In this document: positions 1 through 10,620 of the stretch, in pieces
How positions within the stretch are numbered: position 1 is the first letter of the stretch
How the letters are laid out: each line of letters opens with the position of its first letter
Assembly (NCBI RefSeq): GCF_902459465.1
Contig: NC_047066.1
Span: 18,479,047-18,543,046, forward strand
Direction of reading: 5' to 3'
Length of the DNA stretch: 64,000 nucleotides
From: Asterias rubens
Lineage: Eukaryota > Echinodermata > Asteroidea > Forcipulatida > Asteriidae
Notes under the pieces: model-generated
Database searches by the model: none
What the model was told of the DNA's origin: nothing
Seen by the model: the letters and a program-made list of their open reading frames with translations, nothing else
Translations under genes and position numbers: made by a program

Positions 1-545
1 GTGATACTTAATATAATTTATACAACTTAAAGCTCGGAGTATTTTATTACTCGAGCAGTTACTCTGTACATTTTTATAAACCAGAGTACTAACTCTGGTA
101 ATTTGTATTAGTCTGAGTAGTTACTTTGAGTAATAACTTTGAGTACTTTGAGTATTTCGTGTTACTCAATTTACTCTGATATTAATTAACCCATGCAGTA
201 ACTCTGAAAAGTTGTATTTAGTAGGGCCTATATGACACAGAATATCTTGAGCACCTTCACAAATTTTAGTACATGTACTCTGATGAGCATGTTTGGTATT
301 ACTCGACTTGTTACTGTGCATTTATGAAGCTGAGTACATTATCTTAGACACCGAAGTAGTAACTCTGAGAAGTTGTGTTAATACTCCGGTGGTGAATTTT
401 TTGTTTATAACTTTGAGAACTCTGAGCATGTAGTACTAGATTTGCTACTATGAACGTTTACTACATAAAGCTGATAGTAACTCTGGGAATTAAAAATTTA
501 TCTGAGTAGTTACTTCGATCTTTTTATGAGAATGTTTTTTTTTTC
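1..545. repeat. Degenerate short-motif tandem region
   Basis: Variants of TACTCTGAGTA and AGTTACTTTGAGTA recur every 15 to 60 bases in both orientations across the first half kilobase. The motif is nearly self-complementary (TACTC / GAGTA), so the region could fold. No open frame of note. It probably continues to the left of the window. Confidence 0.6.
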
Positions 546-1371
546 TTTTTTTCTGCGTATTTGTTCTGAGCAGTGAGTGGTTAGGCTACCCTAAACATTT
601 TTGATGACAGAAACAGAAACATTGTATTTCAACCAATTAACTCCCGTGACCCATTTCTCAAAATGTATGTTATGTGTGTGGGCCTACAATAAAAAACAAA
701 AGTTCAATGAAAGTCATATCAAGCTATAAATAATACAACAGCCTCTCTGGACAAAGAGGATAGGTGTAACCAACCTGCAAGTAACACGCTTACGTATACA
801 GGATACCAGATCATTACAAGAAATTATCAGTATATACAAGGAGCTGTCAAACCGTGCCTGAAACAGGGTTATACCTGTCCGTGTTGTTTTTGTATAATGC
901 ATAACAGTGTTTGTTCGTCAAATAATGTGTTGTATCATGAAAATCCAATTGAGCATCATTCCTTTCATGGTCTGCCCAAGCAAATGGGCATACCCCGTCG
1001 AGTAGCCACCCCTGGCCTGCTCTGGAGTAGGGGGACACGGTAAAACCCCGTTGTATTCTTAAAATGTGCAACCGGAACCCTGTAGTAGAAGGGGACACAG
1101 TGTGAAAGTGCGCCGTGATTGAACCGTGGGGTAAAAAATGCCCGGGGCCTCCCAGGGGCACGCGCCCTCGGGGCTGTATTCCACGACGATAACAGACACA
1201 GTGTGAAAGGGCTTTATATACTTTGTGTCTAAATAACGTTTTGCTACATTCACTATCAAAATTGTTCCCCACTTAGGTCCGCCAGGCAATCAAGATACGT
1301 TAAGCAATGGTCACATTACTATAAAACTTTAGCTATTCAAAATCCGCAATAACAGTGGAAACACGCTCCAT
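546..1371. other. Intergenic, no gene recognised
   Basis: AT-rich with a GC-richer stretch at about 960-1200. A 141-codon open frame on the minus strand (847-1272) has no recognisable domain, and a second frame is open over the same bases, so I do not call it a gene. It may be a decayed repeat. Confidence 0.5.
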
Positions 1372-1750
1372 AATAAAGGCAGTGGACACTATAATTGGTA
1401 ATTACTCAAATAATTATTAGCATAAAACCTTACTTAGTGACGAGTAATGGGGAGGGGATGATAGTATAAAACATTGTGAGAAACGGCTCCCTCTGAAGTG
1501 ACGTAGTTTTCGAGAAAGAATCAATTTTCCACGAATTTGGTTTCGAGACCTCAGATTTAGAATTTGAGGTCTCGAAATCAAGCATCTGAAAGCACACAAC
1601 TTCGTGTGACAAGGGTGTTTTTTCTTTCATAGTTATCACAACTTCGACGACCAGTTGAGCTGAAATTTTCACAGGTTTGTTATTTTATGCATTGTTGAGA
1701 TACAGTTACACCAAGTGAGAAGATTGGTCTTTGACAATTACCAAGGAATG
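1372..1750 (+). mobile_element. MITE-A copy, right end decayed
   Basis: Left end AAAGGCAGTGGACAC, then the family landmarks in order: ATTACTCAAA, GGCTCCCTCTGAAGTGA, the GAGACCTCA/TGAGGTCTC palindrome, TTTTCACAGGTTTG and GACAATTACCAA. The last 15 or so bases of the right inverted repeat are missing. The element is non-coding. Confidence 0.85.
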
Positions 1751-2338
1751 CATTTATAGCATTATACCAACGGGTTAGTCTATGTGCTATAGTTGGGTAC
1801 GATTTTCATGCACATAAAAATCCGACATGTCAATGGGACTGCAAATAGAAGTGCAATGCATACAATGAACTTCATGGGGAAAAGAGAATGTACTAAGTTC
1901 GTTGTAACACAAAACTGTTATTGTGTACAGCTACAAAGCCAATGCTTTTGGGGTGACCTTTTGGAAATAATGACAATTCATCGAGGTATGCAGCAACAGG
2001 GAGCGTTTTCTATTAATACAAACGAAGGTATCGTGTGTAAGGTCACATTTTGTTCGGGTCATGCATAATTTTCTTTTGTCAAAGAGTGATAAAATAACCA
2101 TTGACTGTGAGTTGTATGATACAAATTGGTTGAGTGCGCCCACACCCCCTTTCCATACCACCAGGGAATTGTCAAATCCTACATGGGGAAATGTAAATTA
2201 GTATGGTTGCCCACCCGTACACGTACGTGTTATTGTTCACCTTGCCACGTAACTTTTTTTCAAAAAACGTCTGTTGCCTCTTACAGACACAAATTGCAAA
2301 CAGGATAGTCCTCCTGTGCGACAATATTCACTACCACA
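1751..2338. other. Intergenic, nothing recognised
   Basis: Two short overlapping open frames on opposite strands (1793-2068 and 1931-2161) show no domain, signal peptide or splice context. No RNA gene seen. Confidence 0.4.
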
Positions 2339-2490
2339 CTGGGGTGGATTTCACAAAGAGTTAGGACCAGTCCTAACTTAGGACCAGTCCTATGAGATAT
2401 TAAAAACGTATAGCTAAAGTCCTAAGTTAGGAAGTATAACCCGTCCTAACTCGAGATAAGACTAGTCTTAACTCTTTGTGATACCCACCC
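2339..2490. repeat. Foldback element C (TAGGACTAGTCCTA family)
   Basis: About 150 bp bounded by GGGTGGATTTCACAAAGAG and its complement CTCTTTGTGATACCCACCC, with internal repeated TAGGACCAGTCCTA. Related copies lie at 17549-17675, 56282-56416 and 61460-61560. Non-coding. Confidence 0.8.
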
Positions 2491-2985
2491 ATGGGTTATT
2501 TTTGTTCCCCACTAAAGTCAAGCAAGCACTCGAGAAATGGTGAGCAATGGCCACAGTACTAAACTTTAGCTCGTCGAAAATTGCAATAACAATGGAAGTA
2601 AACGCTCTATACTGTAGTATGCAAATGATCAATTTAGAAATCAGCTCAGAAATTGAAATACTGTTCAAGTATATGAACATATTGCTCTAAACTACCTCAA
2701 CACAAATATGTATTTCCCGGTGGCTTTCCAAAAAAAAAAAAAAATCGTGAAAAACATTACAAAGGAGTAACATTACAAGGAATTTGCAGACCAGCAATGC
2801 ATTTTTATTACCGAATAATAACAAGAATTTACATCAGAGTGAAAGACAAAATGGTTTTATATATATCATGAAAGTAATATCTTATACTCGCGCATACAAA
2901 AATATACAACAGTGGTTTAGTATGTACGACTATTTTTATAAGCTCTCATTTGAATTTTCTTTTGATATAATAAAATAGCGACAAT
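2491..2985. other. Intergenic, AT-rich, nothing recognised
   Basis: Contains a poly-A run near 2730. No supported gene. Confidence 0.4.
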
Positions 2986-3760
2986 GAAAAGGAGGGTATG
3001 CCTTTGGTAATTACTCACAAATTTAATGACCATAAAACCTAACTTGATGAAATGCACTAAAGAGATGTTGAAATAAATTGCTGTTGATACTTTAAAGGCA
3101 CTGGGCACTATTGGTAATTACTCAAAATAATTGTTAGCATAAAAACTTTACTTATGGCAACAAGCAATGGAGTGCTGTTGATAGTATAGAACATTGTAAG
3201 GATTGGCTCCCTCTGAAGTTTTTTTCGTGAAAGAAGTAATTTTCCACCAAAATATTTGAATTTGATTCCGAGAACTCAGAATTATGTTTTGAGGTCCCGA
3301 AATCAAGCATCTGAAAGCACAACTTCGTGTGACAAGGGTGTTTTTTCTTCCATTATTGTATCGCAACTTCGACGACCAATTGAGGTCAAATTATCACAGG
3401 TTTGTTACTTGTGCATACTTGAGATACACCAAGTGAGAAGACTTGTCTTTGACAATTACCAAAGGTGTCCATAGTCTTTACCACATTGTTTAAAACAACC
3501 CCATTTGAAATAATGCAGTTTGAGAGAAGGAGGTTATTTTTCACATACACAATTTAGATCTGAGAAAGGCTTCGGGTATGAAGCTTTTCTCAGGCACACA
3601 TTTTCATGCAACAATTCTGTCTTTCTTTCATTATTTGATACAAATTCGATAACAAATTGATCCAAAATTTTCACAGGCTTGTTAATTTATGCATATTGGA
3701 AAACACCAAGTAAGGATACTGATTTTTAGCAATTATTACCAAAGGTAAACCTGCCTTTAT
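2986..3760. mobile_element. Older MITE-A relative split by a younger copy
   Basis: The outer element begins GGAGGGTATGCCTTTGGTAA at about 2986 and ends with TTACCAAAGGTAAACCTGCC at about 3759. Its halves are separated by a separate MITE-A copy at 3092-3480. The outer element carries the TCTGAGAAAGGCTTC / AAGCTTTTCTCAGG variant hairpin instead of the GAGACCTCA palindrome. Confidence 0.65.
3092..3480 (+). mobile_element. MITE-A copy nested in an older relative
   Basis: Left end TTAAAGGCACTGGGCACTA, right end GTGTCCATAGTCTTTACC. Family landmarks are present, including GGCTCCCTCTGAAGT and the AAATCAAGCATCTGAAAGCA block. Confidence 0.85.
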
Positions 3761-3950
3761 ATAATAAATTTTAAATTATATGCGCACATTATTGCATTGT
3801 CTTTCATGAGCAACGTAACAAGTGTAATTTAATACTTAATATTCAACTTCATATGTCATATGAACTATTATACATTGTGATTGATGTGTTGCATCATTGT
3901 TCCCTCATAAGGCACTTTTTAAGTAAAAATCACAAAACTAAAATTATGCA

Positions 3951-4305
3951 AGCTTCGTTTTCGTAACGTGTGGTGACACAAAATTTAAGCAAAATACGCC
4001 AAGCAGTTTAAGCTTCTTTGCTTACAATTTTGACACACAAACATTGTGTCATGATCTTGTTTTGAAAGACATTATTTTACGATAATTTCTTCCCTCAACC
4101 ATTCAGAAAACTTAATAAAAAAGCTTCGGTTTCGTAACGTTTAATTTTTGCTTACTGAAAATTTAAGAAAAATAGGCCGAGCAGGTTTTAAAATCTTTGT
4201 TTAAAATATAACACTTTGACGCACATGAATTTCACAAAGTGTCTTTGTCTCCTTTGAAAGACATTAATTATTATACAATCATTTTTCCCTCAATCATTCT
4301 TAATG
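3951..4305. repeat. Direct duplication, ~171-bp period, two copies
   Basis: The copy at 3951-4120 starts AGCTTCGTTTTCGTAACG and the copy at 4121-4305 starts AAGCTTCGGTTTCGTAACG. Both then carry AAAATTTAAG, a GCCnAGCAG block, GTCTTTGTCTCCTTTGAAAG or a close variant, and CCCTCAACCATTC. Their divergence indicates an old duplication. Confidence 0.7.
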
Positions 4306-5825
4306 GTTTGTATAACAATTTAAAGCAAAAATTAAAACAGTGCCATGACAACAATTGTGCTAATTGGGAAACAACTTAAAACAAAAAGCCAAAACCTAAG
4401 GCAATTCTTAGGAAAACCAAAACTCAACACAAGAAGATTGCATCACAGCAACCCTCTTAAAATCTAAAAGAAGAAAAAAAATTCATAAGGAATTAGGAAT
4501 TTTGTGTGGGTAAACATTTTTGTTTAAAATGTCTCTCACAGGTTTTGTCTCCACACACAGTATTCAATGATAAACAAAAATAATATGTAATAATTGTTAG
4601 AACGGATCACTGCTTATTCAATTCCAGTGCTAAACTTATGTGTGATTGTCCCTTTCAAAAACCATAACATATTTTGCATCATAATCCGCATACATATCAC
4701 CCGTCTAAAACCAATGTACATTCAATTCTTCACATTATAAAATGTACCAGAAAATATAGTGTGTTGCCCTTTAACTTAACTTGCATTGAAGGCGCAGCCC
4801 ATACTTTAGTCCCTACAAAGTATGAGCCGCACCTTAAGTTAAGATTACACAATGAACTTGAGGAATGGTATACAATTGGTTTACTTTCTCTATGTCCAAC
4901 CAGACAAAACGGTTGAGCGAAATGGGGAAGCTCCATCACACAGTGCCCAATTTCATAAGCCTGTAAGCACAACAATTTGTGCTAAGCACAGAAAAGTATT
5001 GCTTGGCAGAAACAGGTTACCAGCCAAAATTGCATTCAGATTGCACTGTTGTGACAGGTGCCCAACTGAATGTTTGCTAAGCAAAGAATTTGTCAAGCTT
5101 AAAATCCACTTGTTAGTCAAACTGCATGTAGCTAATTTCTCTTTGAAAGTCATGTTGTTAGAAGGAACCTAAGAAGCTTGTTCTTTGCCCAATATTATAA
5201 AGCTGTCTAGCAAAATTACTGCTTGACAAATTTCGTTGCTAAGCAAAATTTGAATGGGCTCCAGTCACAACAATGTAAACCTACTGTAACTTTGGCTAAG
5301 CTGTTTCTGTTAAGCAATACTTTTTTCTTAGCAAGTTTTTGTGATTTAAAAGCTCTAGGAAATTGAGCCCTGACCCAGTACTATGACAGAATATTTTTCA
5401 GATCACTCAAGTTATTTCACATGTTCATTTTTATACGACATGTGTTTCTTGAAAATGAATAAGGCTATGGAAACAGTTAATTATCCATTTAACAATTTCC
5501 ATTACACACATTTATTTTATACACTTGATTCTTTTGCAAAAACAACATTTCAGCGCAGGAATTCCCAGGATGTTTGGTCCCAATACAATCTTTCATTCAA
5601 TTAAATCTGTCAGACAAGAAGGTAACTGAAGAGAAACATGATTGTGAGTATCACTTTGCATTGCGGTGAGAAAAAAAAATTTAAAAAACAACTTGTTGGC
5701 TTTGGTCTTCCCATACTTGTTTTCAAGTAAGACTAATTGATAACTTGATTCATAACAGGTGTCATCATTAACACATTAGTTGTCAAGACAGTTACTTCTG
5801 GTATACTCTACAAGTTGATGACCAT
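4306..5825. other. Intergenic, no gene; GCTAAGCAAA-rich
   Basis: A stretch at about 4930-5350 repeats GCTAAGCAAA / TTTGCTTAGC-like words, resembling the foldback element at 54362-54530. Open frames here (for example 4852-5172) overlap on both strands and show no domain. I see no supported gene. Confidence 0.4.
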
Positions 5826-5930
5826 ACTCGGGCCTGGTACTTCACAAAGACAACAAAAGCGATTTCCTCCATGCCCCCTGGTCATTGCCTTAGTGCCCTT
5901 AAAATGCTACAGTAGAAGTGTACAATTTCC
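5826..5930. repeat. Dispersed repeat fragment
   Basis: The GGCCTGGTACTTCAC block followed by ATTGCCTTAGTGCCC is matched by a diverged copy at 34205-34370 (GGCCTGATACTTCACGGAGG then ATTGCCTTGGTGCTCC). Non-coding. Confidence 0.5.
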
Positions 5931-6065
5931 ACACCCCAAATTAAGCTTTCATTTGCATTTGTTTGTAACCCAGTCACAGAAAACCACACCCCAATTTAAG
6001 TTTTCACTTGCATTTTGTTGTAATTCAGTCACAGAAAACCATACCCCGAATTACGTTTTTCATTT
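5931..6065. repeat. Short tandem repeat, ~55-bp unit, 2-3 copies
   Basis: CCACACCCCAAATTAAG..., CCACACCCCAATTTAAG... and CCATACCCCGAATTACG... start successive units, each followed by TTTCA(C/T)TTGCATTT and, in the first two, CAGTCACAGAAAACCA. Confidence 0.75.
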
Positions 6066-6163
6066 TCCATTCTAATAAATCCATCACCAATTCGATTTAA
6101 GAATAAGCAGTCATTCAATTCAAATTGCATTAATTTCACAACAGGCGGCTTACCCCCCATATC

Positions 6164-6174
6164 CCCCCCCCCCC

Positions 6175-6206
<32 letters not shown>
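6164..6206. repeat. Homopolymer C then A run
   Basis: About 14 C followed by about 30 A. Lengths in such runs are prone to assembly error. Confidence 0.9.
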
Positions 6207-6300
6207 ATACATGTAATGATGGCAAACAGTTTGTAAAAATTGGCAAAACAAGTTTTGTTTGTTATTCAATCCTAACTACAAGCACTTCTTTGCTTGAATT

Positions 6301-6690
6301 TTAAAGGAACACGTTGTCTTGGATCGGTCGAGTTGGTCTTTGAAAAGCATTTGTAACCGTTTATTATAAAATGCAAATGATTAGAAGGATATTTTAAAAG
6401 TAGAATATAATGATCCACACAAGTATCATTCGAAATTGCGTGGTTTTCCTTTTACTTCGTCGACAAACACGGTGGGCCATTTATGGGAGTCAATTTTTTT
6501 ACTCCTGTAAATGGCCGACCGTGTTAGTTCGCAAAGTAAAAGGAAAACCACGCAATTTCGAGGCAAATGTGTGTGGATCATTGTATTTTACTTTCAAAAC
6601 ATCTTTCTAATCATATGCATTTTATAACAAACGGTTACAAACGCTTTTCAAAGACCAACTTGACCGATCCAAGGCAACGTGTTCCTTTAA
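6301..6690. mobile_element. Foldback MITE-B, full length
   Basis: The two halves are near-complete inverted copies: TTAAAGGAACACGTTG at the left and CAACGTGTTCCTTTAA at the right, meeting at the loop around ACTCC. It is flanked by TTAA at each end. It contains no transposase frame. Other copies are at 14583, 21282, 52724 and 61743. Confidence 0.9.
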
Positions 6691-6863
6691 AACATTCTTC
6701 AGTGGTCCACAGGTCTTGCATTTAAGTACAGAAAGTAGCTAATCAAAATTACAAAACAAAATTATGCTCACCAGGAATCAGGTTACCAGCCAAATTATCA
6801 TGTCACGTGTACAATTTGTGACTGGTATCCTGCTCATTTCTGCTATTAAAAAGCAGAAATTTG

Positions 6864-7859
6864 TTAAAGGGACACACCGGCCGACTTGGGCTATTTGGGC
6901 TACAAAATAGACTAAGAAATGTATTCAACGGGTTTCCAGGAATGAAGAACAGTCCTTAAAAAAAATCATCAAATTTGGCCGTTTTTGAGCATTTTAAAAC
7001 AAAAACGAAGGTCGCGTGATTGTTCTAACCAAAAAGTGGTACAAACAATCACGTGACCTTCCGGGCTAGTTTTACTTCCAGCCATCTAAAAGTAACTTAC
7101 CAAACCAAATTTAATTTTTTTTTTACAAAATTATTAACGAGTAATTGACGAAAAAGATCATGTATTCAAATTATCGCTACGAAATGTAAATAATGGTGAA
7201 AAATCTAACGTAAGATTCGCATTCAAAGAGTCCGTGTAACGGAAGCTTGTTATATGGCCCCCACAGCGTGGAGCAATCGGAACGTAAGCCTCGGGGCATA
7301 TCACGTACCGCACATGCCGTGTCTCGTGGGGGGCTGGAGGTGTAATCCCGGGCGCTATGAACTCCCAGCTTGCGGGTCTCGCCGTGAGCTTGGGAGGGGT
7401 TGGGAGCCAGACATCAGAGTACATGTTTGTCATCGTGGGTTTGTCAGTCGGTACACCTCGTGTCAAATCCGTTATTTCTTATGATCGCAACGTTCCAATA
7501 TTATACTCTGTTTTGTTTCATGGCTCCTAACTTCTTTTTGCTAGTTTTCAGGAAACAATAAAAAAAGATTGACGATGTCAAAATGTAGGAATACCGCATT
7601 TTGTTATATTGACAGTGTTATTGTGTGAGTAGCTTAAAAAATGTTTTATGAAGAAGAAAAAAAGGATTAAAAAAACCGGAGCCCCCGATCGAAAAAAGAA
7701 CAGGTGAAAAATAATTTTGTATAAAAGGTTCAATAAAATATGATAAAAAAATTACGTGACATTTTGATGACTTTTTTTTACAGCAACCATCTATAAAAAC
7801 ATTATTTATGATTCTACAGCCCTAAACTGCGTACACGGTGAGCCGGTGTGTCCCTTTAA
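6864..7859. mobile_element. ~1.0 kb TIR element with TTAA ends, no transposase
   Basis: Left terminus TTAAAGGGACACACCGGC at 6864 is matched by its complement GCCGGTGTGTCCCTTTAA at 7842-7859. Also inside is a shorter inverted pair around 7013-7060 (AAGGTCGCGTGATTGTT / AACAATCACGTGACCTT). The centre (7245-7480) is clearly GC-richer than the flanks and open on both strands, but I recognise no protein in it. It looks like a non-autonomous element of the TTAA group. Confidence 0.8.
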
Positions 7860-8157
7860 GCAATTTCGTCTGCTGAAAGCAACTCTATGAAACTGACCCA
7901 TGTGCTTTATCTATGTAGTGGTCCAATGGGTATATTTTAAGCCCTGTATTTGTAAACTTTGTAAACAAACAAAATGCACTCTCCACAAAAGGGTCCTAAA
8001 ATCTTTCAGTTCAAATTAAATGAATACAGCCAGCATTGGTCCATTAAAAAAAAAGATAAATTAGAATGTTATAAATGTATTGAAGCATTGTAAAATATTG
8101 ACACCGTATATCCATCTAACCCCATTTTGTTTATCTTTTTTAAACACCTCACAGCTC

Positions 8158-8503
8158 TTAAAGGCATTGGACACTATTGGTAACTAGCTACTCAAAATAA
8201 TTATTAGCATAAAACCTTTCTTGGCAACGAGTAATGGGGAGATTTGAATAGTATAAAACATTGTGAGAAACGGCTCCCTTGGAAGTAACGTAGTTTTTTG
8301 AGAAAAAATATTTGAATTTGATTTTGAGTCATCAGAATTAGACTTTGAGGTCCCGAAATCAAGCATATTTTTTCTTTCATTATTATCTGGCAACTTCAAC
8401 GACCAACTGAGTTCAAATTTTCACAGGTTTGTTATTTTATGTTGAGATACACCAGTGAGAAGACTGGTCTTTGACAATTACCAATAGCGTCCAGTGTCTT
8501 TAA
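8158..8503 (+). mobile_element. MITE-A copy with both TTAA ends
   Basis: TTAAAGGCATTGGACAC at the left, GTCCAGTGTCTTTAA at the right. Part of the internal palindrome region is shortened. Confidence 0.9.
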
Positions 8504-8569
8504 ATCATGAAACATGAAGTACCTTTTGATACAAAATTTACACACACATTTAAAGTACTTTGGAGAAAA

Positions 8570-10354
8570 TTAAGGATGATAACTGCTCTGTTGCAATGTT
8601 GAAATCACAGGATGCTGTAATGCCTTAGTGCAGTACATAGTCGCAACATCTTGTTGCAGAAACCGCTGACGCAATGGCTGTATTAAGCCAGAGTTTAGAT
8701 CAGCCCCGAATGGATAGTCCCTAAAAGCTTCGTAAATGACTCTAAATGGACGCTGTTTGTCGTTGTGGTATACGCCCCTGTTACCATGAATAACCGCCAC
8801 GCCCTCTGTCGTTATGCGCTGGCAGTTCAAAGAATACATACAGTGATCGGGGCGAATGTTCCACTCACACGGGTAGACGTAAACCAACTCCGGGTGGAAA
8901 TGAAACAATATATTGATGAGGTCCTGGTCCCCCCAAGTGATTTTAGTTTTGTACTCTCTGTAGATCGGGAGAATCTTTGCCGACCATCCAAATGTCCGCA
9001 TCCTCGTTAAGTTCATTAGCATGACGCCGGAGTTCAGTCCTGTTGCGCCGTGGTAAGGATGCCTTGCGAAGCGGTTATACCAACCAATGTTGGTTATTTC
9101 ATGCTCAGGGGTCAGTGCTGCAAGCTGGGTAGAATTGAACTTCTTGAAGAAACTCCAGATATATTGCAATGGCTTGATGAATAAGATGTCGGTGTCCACA
9201 TACAGCAGAGCGTCTGTGTCGGTTAAGAGGTCCGGTAGAAATAATCTCTGCGTGGCGCACTTTTTAAACATTTTCTTCCACTCTTCAAAATTTTCACCGG
9301 GAGGGAAAGAAATTGGGTGAATCTTGAAAGAAATTCTGTTCTGGAAGGAGGCGGGCCATGATTTGATCTTGCCAGCGATATCTGCATGTAGGTCGTCCTC
9401 GGCAAAAATGTGAAAGTGTATCGGCATTGGGGTTAGTATTGCTGCAGATTTAAGCATGACCAATGCTTCGTCTGTTCGATCACCACATACTACAACTGCT
9501 AACACCATCTTTCCTTTAATCGATGGTGCGGTGTCACTGCCTGGATTTTGAATGTTTTGAGGGGCAGCGAGTGGGGCTTGTTGTTGCTTCTGTTGTTGCC
9601 CCTCGTTGAAAGCAGGAGGGTGGACATCTTTTGCTGGGGCAACCTGTTGATGCTGGGGTTGATTTGCTTGTGCGTTCTGCGGAATATTTACAGCTGGAGC
9701 GTGAACTTCCTTATGCAAAGCTTGATGCTTCACCATATTATTACCTTCACCAGGCACTGGTAGTCCCTCTTGAATGTTCTGCTGTTGGATTGGTTTGTTG
9801 ACGCTATGATTTATCAGAGTCTTTCCTTGCACGGCAGGCGGACCAACATGTTTAACTTTAACAGGCTGTAGACGGAGTGGTGCTTCAAAACCTTTTCGAT
9901 CTATATCACCATGGTGGTTGTCGCTATCAGGTTTTCCATCATGAAGGGCATCACCTTTTAAGTGTGCGACCACAGCAGGCTGGTGGTTTTCAATAGGAAC
10001 ATTCACACTCAATTGGTGACCTCCTTTTGGGTTGGTACTATCTTTAACAGATTCAATGTTCGATTTTTTGTTACTGCCAACAAAACTGTCTGAATTCCCA
10101 ATTACCTTTTCCACGGCCACTGGTTGCACTGGATGCACTGGATGGGGTTGCTGCTTTAAATTTAAAGGCTCCCGCAAATGGCCTCCCCCATCAACATCAT
10201 TGACATTCCTAGTTTCAGGTGCGACACGAACTCCCCCGGTGTTTTTGTTACTGGTTGCCTCTTCATAGTAAAATCCACACAACATTCCTAAACTGAAGAC
10301 CGAAATCACGAATATGATGTTCAGGAGTTTGCCACACCGGCGACCCCGCATCAT
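8570..10354 (-). CDS. GXYLT1: Glucoside xylosyltransferase (GT8), intronless
   Basis: Golgi/ER type II enzyme predicted to add xylose, from UDP-xylose, to O-linked glucose on EGF repeats such as those of Notch. I start at the ATG at 10354 (594 aa): the open frame extends 24 codons further to a GTG, but this ATG is followed at once by basic residues and a signal anchor (about residues 10-30). A stem of roughly 250 residues rich in Q, H, P and N follows, then a GT8 domain at about 283-570 with AVVVCGDR, the metal-binding DTD (387-389), NSGVMLMNL (441-449), WGDQDL (474-479) and HGNRGVYH (523-530). The match to animal GXYLT1/2 is clear; whether it is 1 or 2 cannot be decided. Vertebrate homologues are about 440 aa and multi-exonic, so the long stem and lack of introns are notable. 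Confidence 0.9.
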   Translation of the reverse strand: MMRGRRCGKLLNIIFVISVFSLGMLCGFYYEEATSNKNTGGVRVAPETRNVNDVDGGGHLREPLNLKQQPHPVHPVQPVAVEKVIGNSDSFVGSNKKSNIESVKDSTNPKGGHQLSVNVPIENHQPAVVAHLKGDALHDGKPDSDNHHGDIDRKGFEAPLRLQPVKVKHVGPPAVQGKTLINHSVNKPIQQQNIQEGLPVPGEGNNMVKHQALHKEVHAPAVNIPQNAQANQPQHQQVAPAKDVHPPAFNEGQQQKQQQAPLAAPQNIQNPGSDTAPSIKGKMVLAVVVCGDRTDEALVMLKSAAILTPMPIHFHIFAEDDLHADIAGKIKSWPASFQNRISFKIHPISFPPGENFEEWKKMFKKCATQRLFLPDLLTDTDALLYVDTDILFIKPLQYIWSFFKKFNSTQLAALTPEHEITNIGWYNRFARHPYHGATGLNSGVMLMNLTRMRTFGWSAKILPIYREYKTKITWGDQDLINILFHFHPELVYVYPCEWNIRPDHCMYSLNCQRITTEGVAVIHGNRGVYHNDKQRPFRVIYEAFRDYPFGADLNSGLIQPLRQRFLQQDVATMYCTKALQHPVISTLQQSSYHP

Positions 10355-10620
10355 GACTGCAGTGGTAGGTAGCGCTTCGCTACGTCTTTCAGTGGAGACA
10401 CTTGTGCGATGAGCAAACTGCAACACTTGTTATGTTAGTACCTTGCGTAAAATGAAACCCTAACACAGAAACACCGTGTCCTCATGAAACGAGAGTTACG
10501 TACCCATACACACCGTGCATACACTGTCATCAGATGAGTGTCGTGACTGTGTGTGATACCCTGTATTTAAGGCTACCGGCTTGCCGATCGACCTGACACG
10601 TTTACAATGTCCTTCAGGGG
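10355..10620 (-). promoter_or_regulatory. Probable 5' UTR / promoter of GXYLT
   Basis: Reading the minus strand, TTAAATA lies near 10566-10572, about 210 bases before the chosen ATG, and could serve as a weak TATA-like box. No other element is convincing. Confidence 0.3.

Noticed and set aside
847-1289. 141-codon and 76-codon minus-strand frames
   Set aside because: Overlapping frames of the same region with no domain, splice or codon-use support.
10352-10426. Extension of GXYLT to a start at 10426
   Set aside because: The codon at 10424-10426 is GTG. The first ATG in frame is at 10354 and is followed directly by a basic stretch and signal anchor, as expected for a type II Golgi enzyme.
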